Origin: Delphinapterus leucas
Lineage: Eukaryota; Chordata; Mammalia; Artiodactyla; Monodontidae
Direction of reading: 5' to 3'
Length of the DNA: 64,000 bases
Assembly (NCBI RefSeq): GCF_002288925.2
Contig: NW_022098069.1
Span: 71,466,099-71,530,098 of the forward strand
Of the stretch, positions 1 through 12,062 are shown piece by piece (the stretch's first letter is position 1; every line of letters begins with the position of its first letter). The position numbers and the translations under genes are program-made. Under the pieces are notes generated by a model that did not search any database, was not told the origin of the DNA, and saw only the letters and a list, made by a program, of their open reading frames with translations.

Positions 1-1387
1 ACAGACTCTAGAACCAGACAGAATGGATGGAATCTATTAAAATTTAGCCAGGAACAGAAGATCTGTCCTGGTGTCTGCCAGTTGGATTTAAGCCCTTTGG
101 TATCCTAACTATGCTCGTTCACCTAAGCTTGAGAGGCTTTTCGTTCTTGTTCTTGTTTAGTTTCCTGTGAATCAATATTTTTGTTTCTTTGTCAAAATGA
201 ATTTCACTTATGAATTACACTATTTTCATAATACCTTTGTGCTTTGATAGATATATTCTTAGAATAAACAAACAAAATAAACCTTAACTTAAGGAAGGTG
301 CTCTACTTATCAAAATTTTTAGTACTGTGGTCTGCTAATTGGAAGATATGTTAGTATAGATGATATTGTTAGGTTTTCCTCTAGGAATTATTTATTTACT
401 GAAAAATATTATTATGCCTATTTTATGCCAGAAACTGTATTAGAGATGTAAATGTAACTATCAACAATTTTGTATGAATAATTTTGTATAAATAAAATTT
501 TTTATAAAAAAAACCTATCTTTACCTATTTGACTTGACTTATGTGAGCAGGTATCAGTTTGTGGGCTGGGGGAAAGGAATGAAAGAAAAGTTTTATCTCC
601 ATGTGCACCAGCTACTACAGAGACAAAGGAAGTCAAGAAAATATTTAATTTCAAGTATAAGTATGCTTAGAGTAGAAGATGTGCCCAGGTCTCCCCTTAT
701 ACCCCACCTATAGCCTACATATTAGCTATCCAATCTTATGGCATGGTGAGCTTTAAAGACTAAGTACTTCCTTTAGAGGAAAGAGGTGCCAACCCTCTTT
801 CCCCTAAAAGATGCAGTGTAAAATCCTAATGTCTCAGTGGGTAGAAAATATAGCCATTCAAAATAGAACATGATGGTATGTGAAACTCAATGTTTATTTG
901 TAAAGCATAAGTCATAGTTCTTTTTGCTCTTTTAAATGGCAAATATTTTCTCAGGATAAAAAACAAAACCAATGAATGATAACCTCTTTTCATCCTCTAT
1001 GGAGTTATCTATTATATCAGAATGTGCTTTTAACCTGCAGACGTCATATTCACACAACGGTGAACGAATTTAAAAGCTGTGATGAAACAAAACAAGGGAC
1101 TCTCCTGCCTGCCATGGAATAAGGAGGGAGGAGAAAGTATGGTCATCGGGAAGGTGTACTGGGAATTAACCAGATCTAGAAATTATCTCTGTGCCTCTTT
1201 TCTATCATCAATCATCATTCATTTATATAAGAATTTCTGACAGTTAAAAATATTAGTTTTCTTTACAGGAGATTTTTATTAATAATCATTAATGGTGAGA
1301 AAAAATTAGGGGCAACGAGAATAAATGTTGAATAAATTATGGTAGAATGAATAACGCTCACATTTATCTTTATAGCTCTAGATATAA
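1..1387. other. AT-rich sequence, no feature recognised
   Basis: There is no coding region, RNA gene or clear repeat in this span. It is AT-rich with frequent stops in all frames and short A or T runs, for example near 495-510. Confidence 0.6.
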
Positions 1388-1397
1388 TTATATACAA

Positions 1398-1545
1398 GTG
1401 TGTGTGTATATGTNNNNNNNNNNNNNNNNNNNNNNNNNNNNNNNNNNNNNNNNNNNNNNNNNNNNNNNNNNNNNNNNNNNNNNNNNNNNNNNNNNNNNNN
1501 NNNNNNNNNNNNNACAGAGGTAGATGATAGGTAGATAGATAGTCA
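1398..1545. repeat. Compound microsatellite broken by the gap
   Basis: The left flank is a (TG)n/(TA) run. The right flank is a GATA/GGTAGAT-type tetranucleotide run ('ggtagatagatag'). The two flanks are different simple repeats, so the unsequenced part is probably low-complexity DNA joining them. Confidence 0.75.
1414..1513. other. Assembly gap (100 N)
   Basis: This is exactly 100 N, the usual placeholder for a gap of unknown size. It lies within a simple repeat. Any translation crossing it is meaningless. Confidence 0.97.
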
Positions 1546-2744
1546 AGGTAGAAATGTTTGAAAATTTTAGGAAATATTTCACAAATCCTAAGTAAAATGT
1601 AAAACGTAGAAGATGGGCATGGCTTTTTTGAGCTTCAGAAGTCAATTGGTATAGAGTTTGTACCCGAAAATGTATAGCTCAGCTATTTTTTAAAAATGCC
1701 TTCTCTTTCATAAATCCAAACTAGCATCTGCTGCAAAATGAGTCTGTGACCTACTGAGATTTTAAACCATCCGTAGGTTGAAATAACAGTAATAATTTTC
1801 TAGGTGAGGGGATTTCTCTAACCAAGAGGAGTAACTGCCTTTGCTGCATTAATGGTAGATATACTGACTTGTTTGCTACCAAGTAATATGTAGTTAATAC
1901 TTGGAGGAGAACGATATATTGAAATTGGAGTTAATTTTAAATGATAATCAATAAGGAAAATTGCTGATTTTTATGAGGCTAAAAACATTAAATTAATTAA
2001 ATTACTATCTTGTGGGTTGAAGTACACAGGCACATAAATAAGGTAAACACTTTATCACTTAGATGTTTAAATTAGTATAAGACAATTTTAATAAGAGCTA
2101 ATATCTGATATACTCATACTTACAAATTTTCAAATGTAGTTCTGTCTATTCTGCCTGAGCAAACACTAGTATTTTTTAGCATTTTAAATATTTTATGTCA
2201 GGTACCAGTACTACTTTTCCCAGTAAAGTGTTATTTATGGTTAGTATTACAATAAATCTGTCACTAGTATGAGAAAGAAATTCAATTTTCATACAAAAAA
2301 ATATATATTTTTTAAATAATAACTGCAGAGCTGCCTGATTTGATCCAGTATTTTTCCTTCAGGTTCTTTAGCACTCTTCTCCCTCTCATCCCCCCAGTTC
2401 CCACCTGACACACACATAAGTTGAGCCATTTTCTTCCTGATGTTGGGTGGTCTGACTCACTAAAAAGCTTCTTCAGCACACTTAGAGATTTTAATGCTAG
2501 ATAAATGACATTGATATCTGCTAATTAAACTACTGTGGGATTTGATAGACCCAGAGATCTTTTATTATATTACTTTATCAATTCTGAGGAAGCCCATTGT
2601 TTCAGTTTTTGGTTAAGGTTTTTTCATTTTAAAGACATCTAACTATATAAGATTTATATTTAAATTAAAAGTTCCTTTCTTAAATTTATATTAAAAGAAC
2701 AAGTTTTTAAATTTTCAGGATTATGTTCTTTGTGCATTTATATC
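1546..2744. other. AT-rich sequence, no feature recognised
   Basis: I see no gene or classifiable repeat. The span has many TAA/TTA words and no sustained reading frame. Confidence 0.55.
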
Positions 2745-2975
2745 ATTAATAGCCTGGATTCTGGAACCAGACTGACTGGATTTGTATCCCAGTTCTATCA
2801 CTTTTTATCTGTGTGATCCTGGGAAAATTACTTACATTCTTATGCCTTGGTTTCCTCACTTGTGAAAATGGGGATAATAGTAACTTGCCACATTAGGCTA
2901 TTAAAACATTTTGAGGGGTTAATTAGTTAAAATATGTGATGATTTTAGAAGAGTGCCTGGCATACAATTATTATT
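2745..2975 (+). mobile_element. MIR SINE
   Basis: The sequence follows the MIR consensus order in the forward direction. It has 'ctggattctggaaccagactgactgga', then 'tctatcact...ctgtgtgatcctggg', then 'ggtttcctcacttgtgaaaatgg' and a terminal 'agtgcctggcata'. MIR is an ancient tRNA-derived SINE mobilised by L2, and this copy is long since inactive. Confidence 0.85.
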
Positions 2976-3892
2976 TTTAACAATAATATTAAAATATTGT
3001 GTAAGAGTAGAATAGTGTAGTAGTATTGCTCACCTTATTTCTGTTCAAAAGTAAAACTTTAAAACCTTAATGCCATCTTTGACTTCACAATAAGGAAAAA
3101 AGAGAAAAGATTGATATTTAGTATTTGTCACTGTAAAGTCAATTTTTATCATTTTAGTTACAAATTTAATACAAAATTGGTAGAATCGACTTAGAATGAC
3201 TTTATAGAACATGAAATATTAAATCACACATTTCAGAAATATTTATATTTCCTTACGGCAGTAAAATATTGGCATATGAAAAAGCATGTGTGAAGTCATT
3301 ATCAGCGTGAATGAGAAGGCTTAGTTTTGATTTTATAAAGAACAAAACAAACTAAAAGTTCATGGTTCAACTTAGTATCCATAGATTTAAATACTGTCTT
3401 GTGATTATAAGATGTCATCTTTTAGGAGTTGAGTAGTTTTAAAATGTGTAACCTAAGACTTTGTCTATGGCTTTATAGACCCAGGGAGCCGCTTATCAAA
3501 TCCAGAAAGCTCAGCGGCCTGTAGGGCAGTTCCGTGGAAATTTCTCATGAAAATAAATCAGAAACCCATAGGAAAGAAGCACTAGAGGTCATTCAATCTA
3601 ACTTTTTGACTGTCCACACATGTACATTTAGATTATATCCAATCTGAAGCACTTATTGCATAACATGGTTTATTAAAGACATTAAATTTCCCTTCCATGT
3701 TCAAGTATAACTTATTCATTTCAGTTGCCCCTACAAAGAATGTGTGGAGTACCAACATCAATGCATATGGAAAAAAATGTGTCATTTTGACTCAGTGGAA
3801 TTCATTTTGATATGCAGGTTTTTCTTAATACAAGTGAAAACTTTTCAAACTCACTCCCAAGTCAATAATACTATATAATATGATATTATAGA
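2976..3892. other. No feature recognised
   Basis: The span is AT-rich with no coding signal. A slightly less AT-rich patch near 3470-3620 could not be classified. Confidence 0.5.
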
Positions 3893-4098
3893 TCAGACAA
3901 TGTCACAGCAGTTTTGCAAACCTTACAACAACCCTATAATTGTTATTTCCTTCATTTAACAGATTATAACATTGAGGATCAAAAAGGTAAGTGATATGAC
4001 TACATCCATATAACAGATTAATGATGGGAATAGTGACTTGAGCAAAAACATCTTGGATCTACAACTCAAGTTCTTATTTAGCACTATGCCACCTTTTG
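3893..4098 (-). mobile_element. MIR SINE, reverse
   Basis: The reverse-orientation MIR order is visible: 'caaccctataattgttatttcc', 'tttaacagatta', a 'gaggatc...ggtaagtgat' segment, then a degraded tail region. It is diverged but recognisable. Confidence 0.65.
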
Positions 4099-4261
4099 CA
4101 AATTACACTCCAAGTAAACCCTCAAGGTGTGTTTCTAAAATTACACTTAGATGCATGCTATAAGACTTCTTCATCTCCAGTTAAATGTTAAAATTTCCCA
4201 AATTTCATCTTTTTCTTTTAGATATTAAAAAATACTCCTTTTCCTCTACCTTATAGCTTAA

Positions 4262-4470
4262 TGTAGTAATAATACTTATGTATTAAGGGTGTACTACAAG
4301 CCAAATATTATGATCAACTCTTTCAAAGATTATTATGCTTAATCTTTGTAACAGCATGGTCAAGTATTATTATCTCAATTTAAAAGATGAATAAAATATG
4401 GTTTAGGATATTTAAGTTAATTGCAGAATTGTTGAATGGTAAGAGATGTATTGAATCCTGTTAGTCAACT
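4262..4470 (-). mobile_element. Diverged MIR-like SINE, reverse
   Basis: A degraded reverse MIR pattern is seen: 'actacaagccaaatattatgatcaactctt', then 'tattatctcaatttaaaagatgaataaaa', then 'gaatggtaagagatgtattgaatcc'. Assignment rests on order and spacing and is less certain than the neighbouring copy. Confidence 0.5.
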
Positions 4471-6825
4471 CCAGATTCCATGTTCTCAAACATTCTCTTA
4501 AACATCTGGAAAAATAAAAATGGAAAGGAAGATGAACAAGGAAAAAACATGATGGGGTAGTCTGTAGACAAGTGCATGAAGCTGGAAGGCTAAAATATAT
4601 ATTTAAAAATATATTTTCAAGTAGCTCCCAAAAATCATAAACAAGATAGAAGAAATTTTTTTCAAATAATATAACAGTGTAAAAAAAATTTAAGTTGCAT
4701 AACTAACTAAACTAAAAAGAGAAAACAAGGGAGGAAAACTGCAATATTGGAAACTCTTAATAGAAGTAATAACAGTTTAGAGATTAAGACACAAGATGGG
4801 ACAATATGGGAACAAAAAGAGCAGAGAGTTTAATGGTAACACACATTTTTTACATGAAAGTAACAAAGATTCTGGAAGACCCCAAGGCTGCCATGAGGAG
4901 AGTCTGGAGCAATCCAAGACACAGAGGAAGAAAAGAAAAAGAGAGAACATGTCAGTGGTTTCATATTTCTTTTGGCAACAAGAAGCTTCAGAATTACATC
5001 TGTTTTTCCGTTTCCCTTTACTTCTAGTTCTGCTGGATTTGAAACTCCAAACGACCAGTAAATTCTACCCTATACCTTGGTAATCCTGCATAAAACACAG
5101 AAAAGTGGATTATTGATTAAAAATATGATTATTTGAAAATAAAGTCATTATATCCTCTTCTCCAAACTTGAGAAATTGTGTTGTTAGGATTTCAACATTT
5201 GGAGTCGTACAATTCATCACCTTTTCTCATTTGAAATAGGTGAAGGAGAAATGGAGATAGAGGAGCCAAAGGCAACAACATTGACTTCAATGCAAGTAAC
5301 ATTTCAGCTGAAATTGCTTATTTTCTATGTGTGTTTATATTTGCACCTGGGAGTCTTAGGAGATAAAATTGGCAAGTAGAACTATGACTTCTAGAGAAAA
5401 TCCTGGAGCCCTACTTCACAACACAAAATGGGCACTGGGACAATAACACCCGTATTTCAGTCTTTATATGAATATCTTTGGGTCAGGAAATAGTATTTTT
5501 GGCCATAGCCTTTTCATCATTCTCTTAGATGGCTGTGAAAATCTTGTGCAGAGAATGTATACTCCAGAAGTCAAAATAAATTAGAAAGATCTTCCTTCAT
5601 GAACTTCATTTATTTAATGCAACTGTTGCTCACTACCTCTGTGACTTTGGGCAAGTCACTTTCCATGGTCCTCTCTATTTTCATTCTATAGATGTATTGC
5701 TTAAGGCAAGATAATTTATAAGTTTGTTTTAAATTTTGGTTATTACACTTACTTATAATAACATGACTGAAATGAATTATCAGGCAACAGACATTAAATA
5801 CATTTTTAATAACTGTACTGTATAAAGGATAGATGGGCTTCAACCATTTAATAACTAGGTGTATGTCAGTTATGTGTTAAATATTTGATTACATTCTTAA
5901 CATGGCAACCAAAAGAGCAAGTTATTAAGGATATGCTTGTATTTCTGTTGCTGAATTCAGGATACCTCCAATATTGGTTTCACACTTGGGTAAAGGATTT
6001 GGAGACCCAAGTGTTGCTCCCCTTTCTCTTTGCTTTCGTTGTAACTGCTGCCTCAGAGGATAAAGGGGCATGATGCTTACCACATTTAAATGTTTAATGG
6101 CACTCTGGAGTTTCCTTGCAATTTACACTTTAGAAAGCATAGCACTCTTATAAATTTTAGAACTTACAAGTGTTCCTTCCCCACAGGAGCCACTAATCTC
6201 ACAGGAAGAGAATGGGGAGGGGCTGGAATCTCACATAGTTTAGAGATTTATTACAAGTCTGTGGTGAAGTTTGGTATGTAAATTGCTGGGAAACCCAAGA
6301 GTATATTTAAATATTTAAAGCTAAGGGACACCTAGGTCCTTCCTCCTGTTTGAAACTAATTAGATCGATTGGGAGTTTTAGAAGGGAGTAGGAAGATGCC
6401 TGGCATGATCCTAAAATTTCAGCCCTCTGCCAAAAAGAAGAGGAGAGTTCATTGAGCTGCCCAAGTCCCATTTTGTATCAAGCATTTAAGTTAAAGAGTC
6501 AGAAGATTCTCAGAGCAGGTAGAACTTCTAACTTATATGGAAGATTAATAAGAACAAGGGCCTTGCTTCTAGAATTCAAAAATCTTCAATATTTAAGTGA
6601 CGTGATTGTGGTTTCCATAACACAGCAGAGGGCTTTAAAATCCTCCATTTTTATTTCCTGTTGACTGAGAATATCCTATTGGACATTTCAAAGTAGCCTC
6701 CTCCCCTTTTAACCTAGTGGAAACAGAATGCTGCCAGAGGGTCATTTTGACACATAACCCAATCAGAATCACTGCATCAATGACCTCAGACAAAGGTTTC
6801 AGCTCCGCAGTATTGTACTGCCCAG
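4471..6825. other. No gene recognised; one short MIR-like scrap
   Basis: There is no supported coding region. About 5625-5715 carries 'actacctctgtgactttgggcaagtcact', the core of a MIR SINE, but too short to delimit. The small open frames here (at most 95 codons) lack homology I recognise and look like chance. Confidence 0.5.
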
Positions 6826-7055
6826 CAATTAAAAGCATTTGGAAGCAAAAAGCCCTAGGTTTGAATTTCACCTTTGTCACTTAAGAGCTATGTGATCTGT
6901 GCAAATTATTCTGTTTCCTCATCTATAAAATCTAAATGATAATAGCATCACCTATTGCTGAGGTTTGTTGTCTCAAATAAATTAGAACAAATAAAGCACT
7001 TATCATTGTGCCTATCTCCAAGTTACTGTTCAATGAATGCAGGTATTGCTATTTT
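6826..7055 (+). mobile_element. MIR SINE
   Basis: This is a forward MIR with the usual blocks: 'aggtttgaatttcacctttgtcactt', 'gctatgtgatctgtgcaaatt', 'tttcctcatctataaaat' and 'aataaagcact...attgtgcct'. It ends in a 'caatgaatgcaggtattgct' tail. Confidence 0.75.
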
Positions 7056-7740
7056 GTATTTGTTTTTAATGACATTTTAAACATCCCTATCAATATTATT
7101 CATAATTCTAGTTAAAAAAAATAAACCATACTGAAAAATGGCAGTCCTCTGTTTATACCTTCCTTATCCTTGATTCACCCTCCTTGAATACTTTCGTTGT
7201 TTCTTCTGATATGTCACTTCTGACTTCTAAATAATGTGCTTGTATTTCTGTTTCTTGATTTGTCTATTTTTCTATTACCTGTTTTTAATCCTATAATTTA
7301 CCCTATGATCTGTAGTTTCTAGTTCTCCCATCCCATATTTTCTGTGATTTTGTACCCTGAATTGGCTTGCTTCTCATTGGTATAATTCATTGCATATATT
7401 ATATTGATACTCTCTTATTTTCTATTTTTTTCATTTATATATATTTACTGTCATTTTATTGGGGTCATGAGGTGCAGGAAACAGTGCCTGTGTTCAATCC
7501 CACCATGTTTAACTAAGAATAACTTTATTGATATTATTCATCATTCTTCTCTAATAACTTTCTTACTTCCACTGATAGTTAATGGCATATATGTTTCAGG
7601 ACCTCATAAAAAATGGCATTCTGTATATTGACGTCACTAAGACAAGTTATATTTGTGACTATTCTGTGCTCCACACTTCTACTTTTTTAACCATTCTTTT
7701 TCACAAGTTTTAAAAAATGCTTTCTTTACTTTCTATAGTA
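7056..7740. other. T-rich sequence, unclassified
   Basis: The plus strand is pyrimidine-rich. It may be a decayed reverse L1 3' end, but I cannot support a family call. Confidence 0.4.
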
Positions 7741-8190
7741 GGTTGAATAGTGTCACACCTCTCTCCCTCAATTCATATACACAGGAAGCTCAGAATATGA
7801 CTTTATTTAGAAATAGGGTCTTTACAGATGTAATTAAGGTAAGGATAGAGATGAAAGCACACTGGATTAGGGTGAGTCCTAAGTCCAGAGAGAGTGTCCT
7901 TATAAGAGACAGAAAAGGACACACAGAGGACACAAGGAAGAAGGAAAAGTGAAGACTGAGGCAGAGATTGGAATTATGCTACTATAACCCAAAGAAGCCT
8001 GGCTAGAGCCACAGGGAGCTGAGAAAGGAAGGAAAGGGTTCTCTCCTAGAGCTTTCAGAGGAAGTGTGGCCCTGCTGACACCTTGATTTTGGACTTGTGG
8101 CCTTCAGAACTGTGAGAGAATAAATTTCTGTTTTTATAAGCTTCCAAGTTTGTCACAATTTGTTATGGCAGCTCTAAGAAAGTAAAATGC
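7741..8190 (+). mobile_element. MaLR (MLT1-type) solitary LTR
   Basis: The start resembles 'ggttgaatagtgtc...cacctc', followed by 'gactttatttagaaatagggtctttacagatgtaatta', 'gtgtccttataagag', 'gaccctgctgacaccttgattt' and 'cagaactgtgagagaataaatttctgtt'. This is the block order of ERVL-MaLR LTRs. No internal viral region flanks it, so it is a solo LTR. It is old and decayed, with its polyadenylation signal in the 'aataaa' block near 8120. Confidence 0.8.
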
Positions 8191-9300
8191 TCTCCAATCT
8201 ACAAAAATAGCATTAGTTCAAATACTACTTATCTCTCATTTGAACATTTCAACCTTCTCTCCACTAAATTTTCCTCTCCTGTGAATTGTCTGCGCTGTTT
8301 CCAATGACACCGATCCTTTGTTATCTATCTTTTCTCTTTCATTTTGACCAGGCTAACCACATTTATGGTGGCCTCCTCTTTTGCTAGAGGGCACTTAAAG
8401 TTGCCTTAGACTAAGACACTTATTCAAAATTACTCTGGGTCTGGATTACCTCTCCTTTGAATTAACTGTCTTTTTTCCACTAATTATACATCTCTTGAAA
8501 TTCTTTGATGTGTCAAGAAGTTGACCCAAATTACTAATGAGAGGAGATGGTATATATCCAGTCTAAGCATGAACTGTTTATCGTATCATAAAAGTTATAT
8601 CTGGCTTACTTTTATACATAAGACAAATACTTGTATATATTTCCATGTCAATGTCTCAAGTTACTTTATATTTTAGATTATTAGTGTTACAATATCCATA
8701 TTGTAAATAGCTAGAGTAAAATTATCAACTTCACATTTTAAATTCTTTCTAATGACTTAATAATAAATCATATCATGACTTGTTTTACAGACGCTAATAA
8801 AGAAAATGTTGGAAAAGTACATGTAATTTTTCAGATAAATCTCAGTTTTTTTGTTTGCGACAGCACAGAACATAGCTAATAGCACTAGAATAATTAAAGT
8901 AAGCAATTATAAATCACTTTAACAATAAAAGTGCCACACAAATGTTCAGAAGTAACTCTTCTCTCTAGATACAATAAAATAATATATGTTTCATAACTTT
9001 AGTGAAACAAAGAGATATTTTATGTTACTAATGAGGTTTATACTAGATTATTTGTTAATGGGTAGAGCTAGAAATAACTAGAATCACATTCTTTAATTTT
9101 TTAATTCATTTCAGTGGAAGAGTAAGAATTCCCAGATGTTGTTTGTGATGCTATTAAAACAGTAAGATATGATGAGTTTTTGTATAAGTGAGATTTTTTA
9201 TAGAGCAAAATACTTTATATTACACAAAAACAATGATTCTCATAATTTTTGTATTATATGGGCTTTAAACTTATTTTGCTGAAAAAATATTTATGCTTTT
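8191..9300. other. No feature recognised
   Basis: This is AT-rich sequence without a supported gene. A pyrimidine-rich part at about 8240-8500 may be an old repeat but was not classified. Confidence 0.45.
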
Positions 9301-9314
9301 AAAATTAAATTGGT
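9301..9314. repeat. Target-site duplication, left copy of CHR SINE
   Basis: The 14-bp 'aaaattaaattggt' recurs perfectly at 9662-9675, bracketing the SINE and proving it arrived by target-primed insertion. Confidence 0.9.
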
Positions 9315-9661
9315 GGGACTTCCCTGGTGGTGCAGTGGTTAAGAATCCATCTGCCAATGCAGGGGACACTGGCTCGAGCCCTGGTCTGGGAAGATCCCAC
9401 GTGCTGCGGAGCAACTAAGCATGCGCCGCAACTACTGAGCCTGCACTCTAGAGCCCACGAGCTGTAGCTACTGAAGCCCATGTGACACAATTACTGAAGC
9501 CCGCAGACCTAGAGCCCGTGCTCCACAACAAGAGAAGCCACCGCAATGAGAAGCCTGGGTACCGCAATGAAGAGTAGCCCCTGCTTGCTGCAACTAGAGA
9601 AAGCCTGCATGCAGCAACAAAGACCCAACGCAGCCAAAAATAAATAAATAAATACATTTAT
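9315..9661 (+). mobile_element. CHR-1-type tRNA-derived SINE
   Basis: The element begins 'gggacttccctggtggtgcagtggttaagaatcc', a tRNA-like head with an A-box. A B-box-like 'ggctcgagccc' follows, then a long body with repeated 'ctgaagccc' and 'gcaactagagaaagcc' units, and an (AAAT)n-type tail. The body is about 140 bp longer than in the CHR-2 copies elsewhere in the window and matches the older CHR-1 layout. Perfect 14-bp duplications flank it. Confidence 0.88.
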
Positions 9662-9675
9662 AAAATTAAATTGGT

Positions 9676-10818
9676 AATTAGTTGGTAGGTTTTTTTGACC
9701 CCCAGTGTCCAAATCAAACAATATAAATAAATCAGAAATCTCACATTTATACATGTTTTACTGATAAATTCAGTCCAAAATTCTGGAATCCATCCAGTTG
9801 TGGGAATTCTGTAATGCACCATTTAACAATTGAGCATACTGTACTTAAAAGAAGATAGGCAGAAATGTTTAAAATCTAATTAAGGTGTTTTAAAAGTGTA
9901 AGCTTTTGACATGTTCCTGAATTACAACTGATTCATTACATATGTAAGCATACTGGATGTCTATACCTTTAAAGTGTTTAAGAGTATAGAAGTACATTCC
10001 AGGAAATAACATTTCTGGAGAAAGAAGATATTTCATTGCTTAAATTTATCTAGGGAGAAAATTCTGATCAGTCTGGTGAACTATGTCTATTATGAAATGA
10101 GCCAAATTTTTAGATCTGAACTGCCATGACAGATTAATTCTGTCATCATTTCATATCTAATATTTTCAATATGTCTCTTACTACAAATAATCACTCACTT
10201 TCTAATATCTAATGCAATTTCAGCCCATACCCACAAATCTCCTCTTGATCAGCCAACCTCATCCCCAATCTCTCTGTCAATAGCATAAGAATAGCCATGA
10301 AATTAAATGCAAAGCAGAATAAAACGGAGAGTTCTTAAAGAACATTTGTGCTTAAATTTGTAAGAAATGAACTCTCAAACAAGAAAGTGCCAAATCTCAT
10401 CTAAGTTCCCAAGCATAATTATCTCATTTTATGTTTTCACTTTTCCTTTCTTTTTTCATGTAAAATTTGCCACATTTCTTGAAATTCTACCATTTTGGAA
10501 AACACAAATGGCTTTAAAAGGAGGAAGGTGTTAAAAATCTTTTCCAGATTAATGTGATTTAGCTTAGGCAGTCCCCATTTTATGTATTCAATGCACATTG
10601 ATTATGTCCTGCTCCGCTCCAAGCATTTTAGAGGAATAAAGGTGTTGAGAATGCCTTGGACCTAGTGCAGTTTTGAAGCTCTACAATGAGGACCTACAGC
10701 AATACCTTGGCCCTGTGCATGTTCTAATGTTGAGTTTCCTCTTTTGCAATTTTTCAATGTTTAGTTTCATGTGCATCATCATATAATAGTTAAGATAATT
10801 AATACATATATGGCTTGT
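9676..10818. other. No feature recognised
   Basis: There is no coding signal or confident repeat. A stretch near 10570-10680 vaguely resembles a reverse L2 3' end but is too degraded to call. Confidence 0.45.
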
Positions 10819-10831
10819 AAAACACTTTCAA

Positions 10832-11036
10832 GGGCTTTCCTGGTAGCGCAGTGGTTGAGAGTTCGCCTGCCGATGCAGGGAACACGGGTTCGTACCCTGG
10901 TCCGGGAAGATCCCACATGCCGTGGAGCAGCTGGACCCGTGAGCCATGGCCGCTGAGCCTGCGTGCCAGGAGCCTGTGCTCCACAACGGGAGAGGCCACA
11001 ACAGTGAGAGGCCCGCGTACTGCAAAAAACAAAAAC
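10832..11036 (+). mobile_element. CHR-2-type SINE
   Basis: The tRNA-like head 'gggctttcctggtagcgcagtgg' (A-box region) is followed by the B-box-like 'gggttcgtaccc', 'gggaagatcccacatgcc', 'gagccatggccgctgagcc' and an A-rich tail. The 13-bp 'aaaacactttcaa' is perfectly duplicated at 10819-10831 and 11037-11049. Intact-looking CpG sites suggest a relatively young copy. Confidence 0.93.
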
Positions 11037-11088
11037 AAAACACTTTCAAACGTATTCAATATTTTCCACTTGTTCTTTCTGCCTTTGT

Positions 11089-11138
11089 TTACAGAATAGA
11101 AAGTATTTCATATATTACAGAATAGAAAGTATTTCATA
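11089..11138. repeat. Short tandem duplication, 26-bp period
   Basis: The 24-bp block starting 'ttacagaatagaaagtattt' occurs at 11089-11112 and again at 11115-11138 with no mismatch, separated by 2 bp. Confidence 0.9.
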
Positions 11139-11844
11139 ACTGAGCAATCTATGGCGCTGAAGATTGTGTAGCTGATAAGTTTTGGAGCCGGGTTCGCTCA
11201 TGTCAATTGTAGTGATTTTTCTCTGAGTTCTTCCAATTCTAAACTATGCCCTCAGGTTCTCAGACTGGACTGGAAATTCATACGGAGTAATGAAGTTCTA
11301 GAGATAGTAGCTCGATGATGGCATTGAATCAGTCTTGCCACGTTGGCTTCTAGTTCTCCCAAAGCTGAATTCATTTCTCTGTTCTCTGAGTCCTGCTCTT
11401 TACCTCAAGTCTTCTGGTGCTTGGATTCATGCCCCTCGAATTTGGATTCTAATGTTTTGCTTAGACATTAATAAGGCCATTTTCTCTTGTTCATCTCTCA
11501 GTATCTAAACTGATTTCCTGCTCCTTTGATTGTTGATAATGTCCTACTTCTTCAATGCCTGGATCGTCATGTTCACCTTGAGCACAGATATCCTTTTGGG
11601 TGAATGTATTCACACATTTCTTCATTCTTTTTCCATGGATTTTTCTCCTGATAATCTTTAAAATAGCCAATCCCCATTTTCTCTAGCCTGAAACTCTTTG
11701 GTCCAGAGACTGTTCTCATTTATCTTGTGTGTCCATCCTCTAGTATAGTGTTTGCACAAAATTGATGCCCTGATACACATTTTTTAAATTAATAGTAATA
11801 ATAACACAACAATAACAACAGCTAAAGTTTCCATATTGTTTATA
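11139..11844. other. Unclassified, moderately AT-rich
   Basis: This region is less AT-rich than its surroundings but has no long frame, splice pattern or repeat that I recognise. Confidence 0.45.
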
Positions 11845-12062
11845 TTTTGTCTATTATTGTTCTAAGAGCTTGAAATACATTATTCAATCTACCTTCATAA
11901 AAACTTTATGAGCTATTTACTAGTACTGATCTCCATTTTACAGATAACAACACAAAGACACAGGGTGATTAAATAAACTGCTTAAGGTCATAAAATGCAT
12001 TAGTGGCAGAACCAGGATTTGGGCCCTAGAAGTCTGGTTCCAAATTCTGTGACCTTAACCAC
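11845..12062 (-). mobile_element. MIR SINE, reverse
   Basis: Reverse MIR blocks are clear: 'ttgttctaagagcttgaaatacattattcaatc', 'gatctccattttacagataac', 'gcttaaggtcataaaatgcattagtggcagaaccaggatttg' and a final 'tctgtgaccttaacca'. Confidence 0.82.

Noticed and set aside
1388..1645. 85-codon minus-strand frame
   Set aside because: It spans the first 100-N gap and microsatellite sequence.
4796..5083. 95-codon plus-strand frame
   Set aside because: Length is within chance expectation for 64 kb, with no motif, signal or neighbouring exon pattern.
9315..9450. tRNA-like head with A-box and B-box
   Set aside because: It is the 5' part of a CHR SINE, not a functional tRNA gene; there is no complete cloverleaf.
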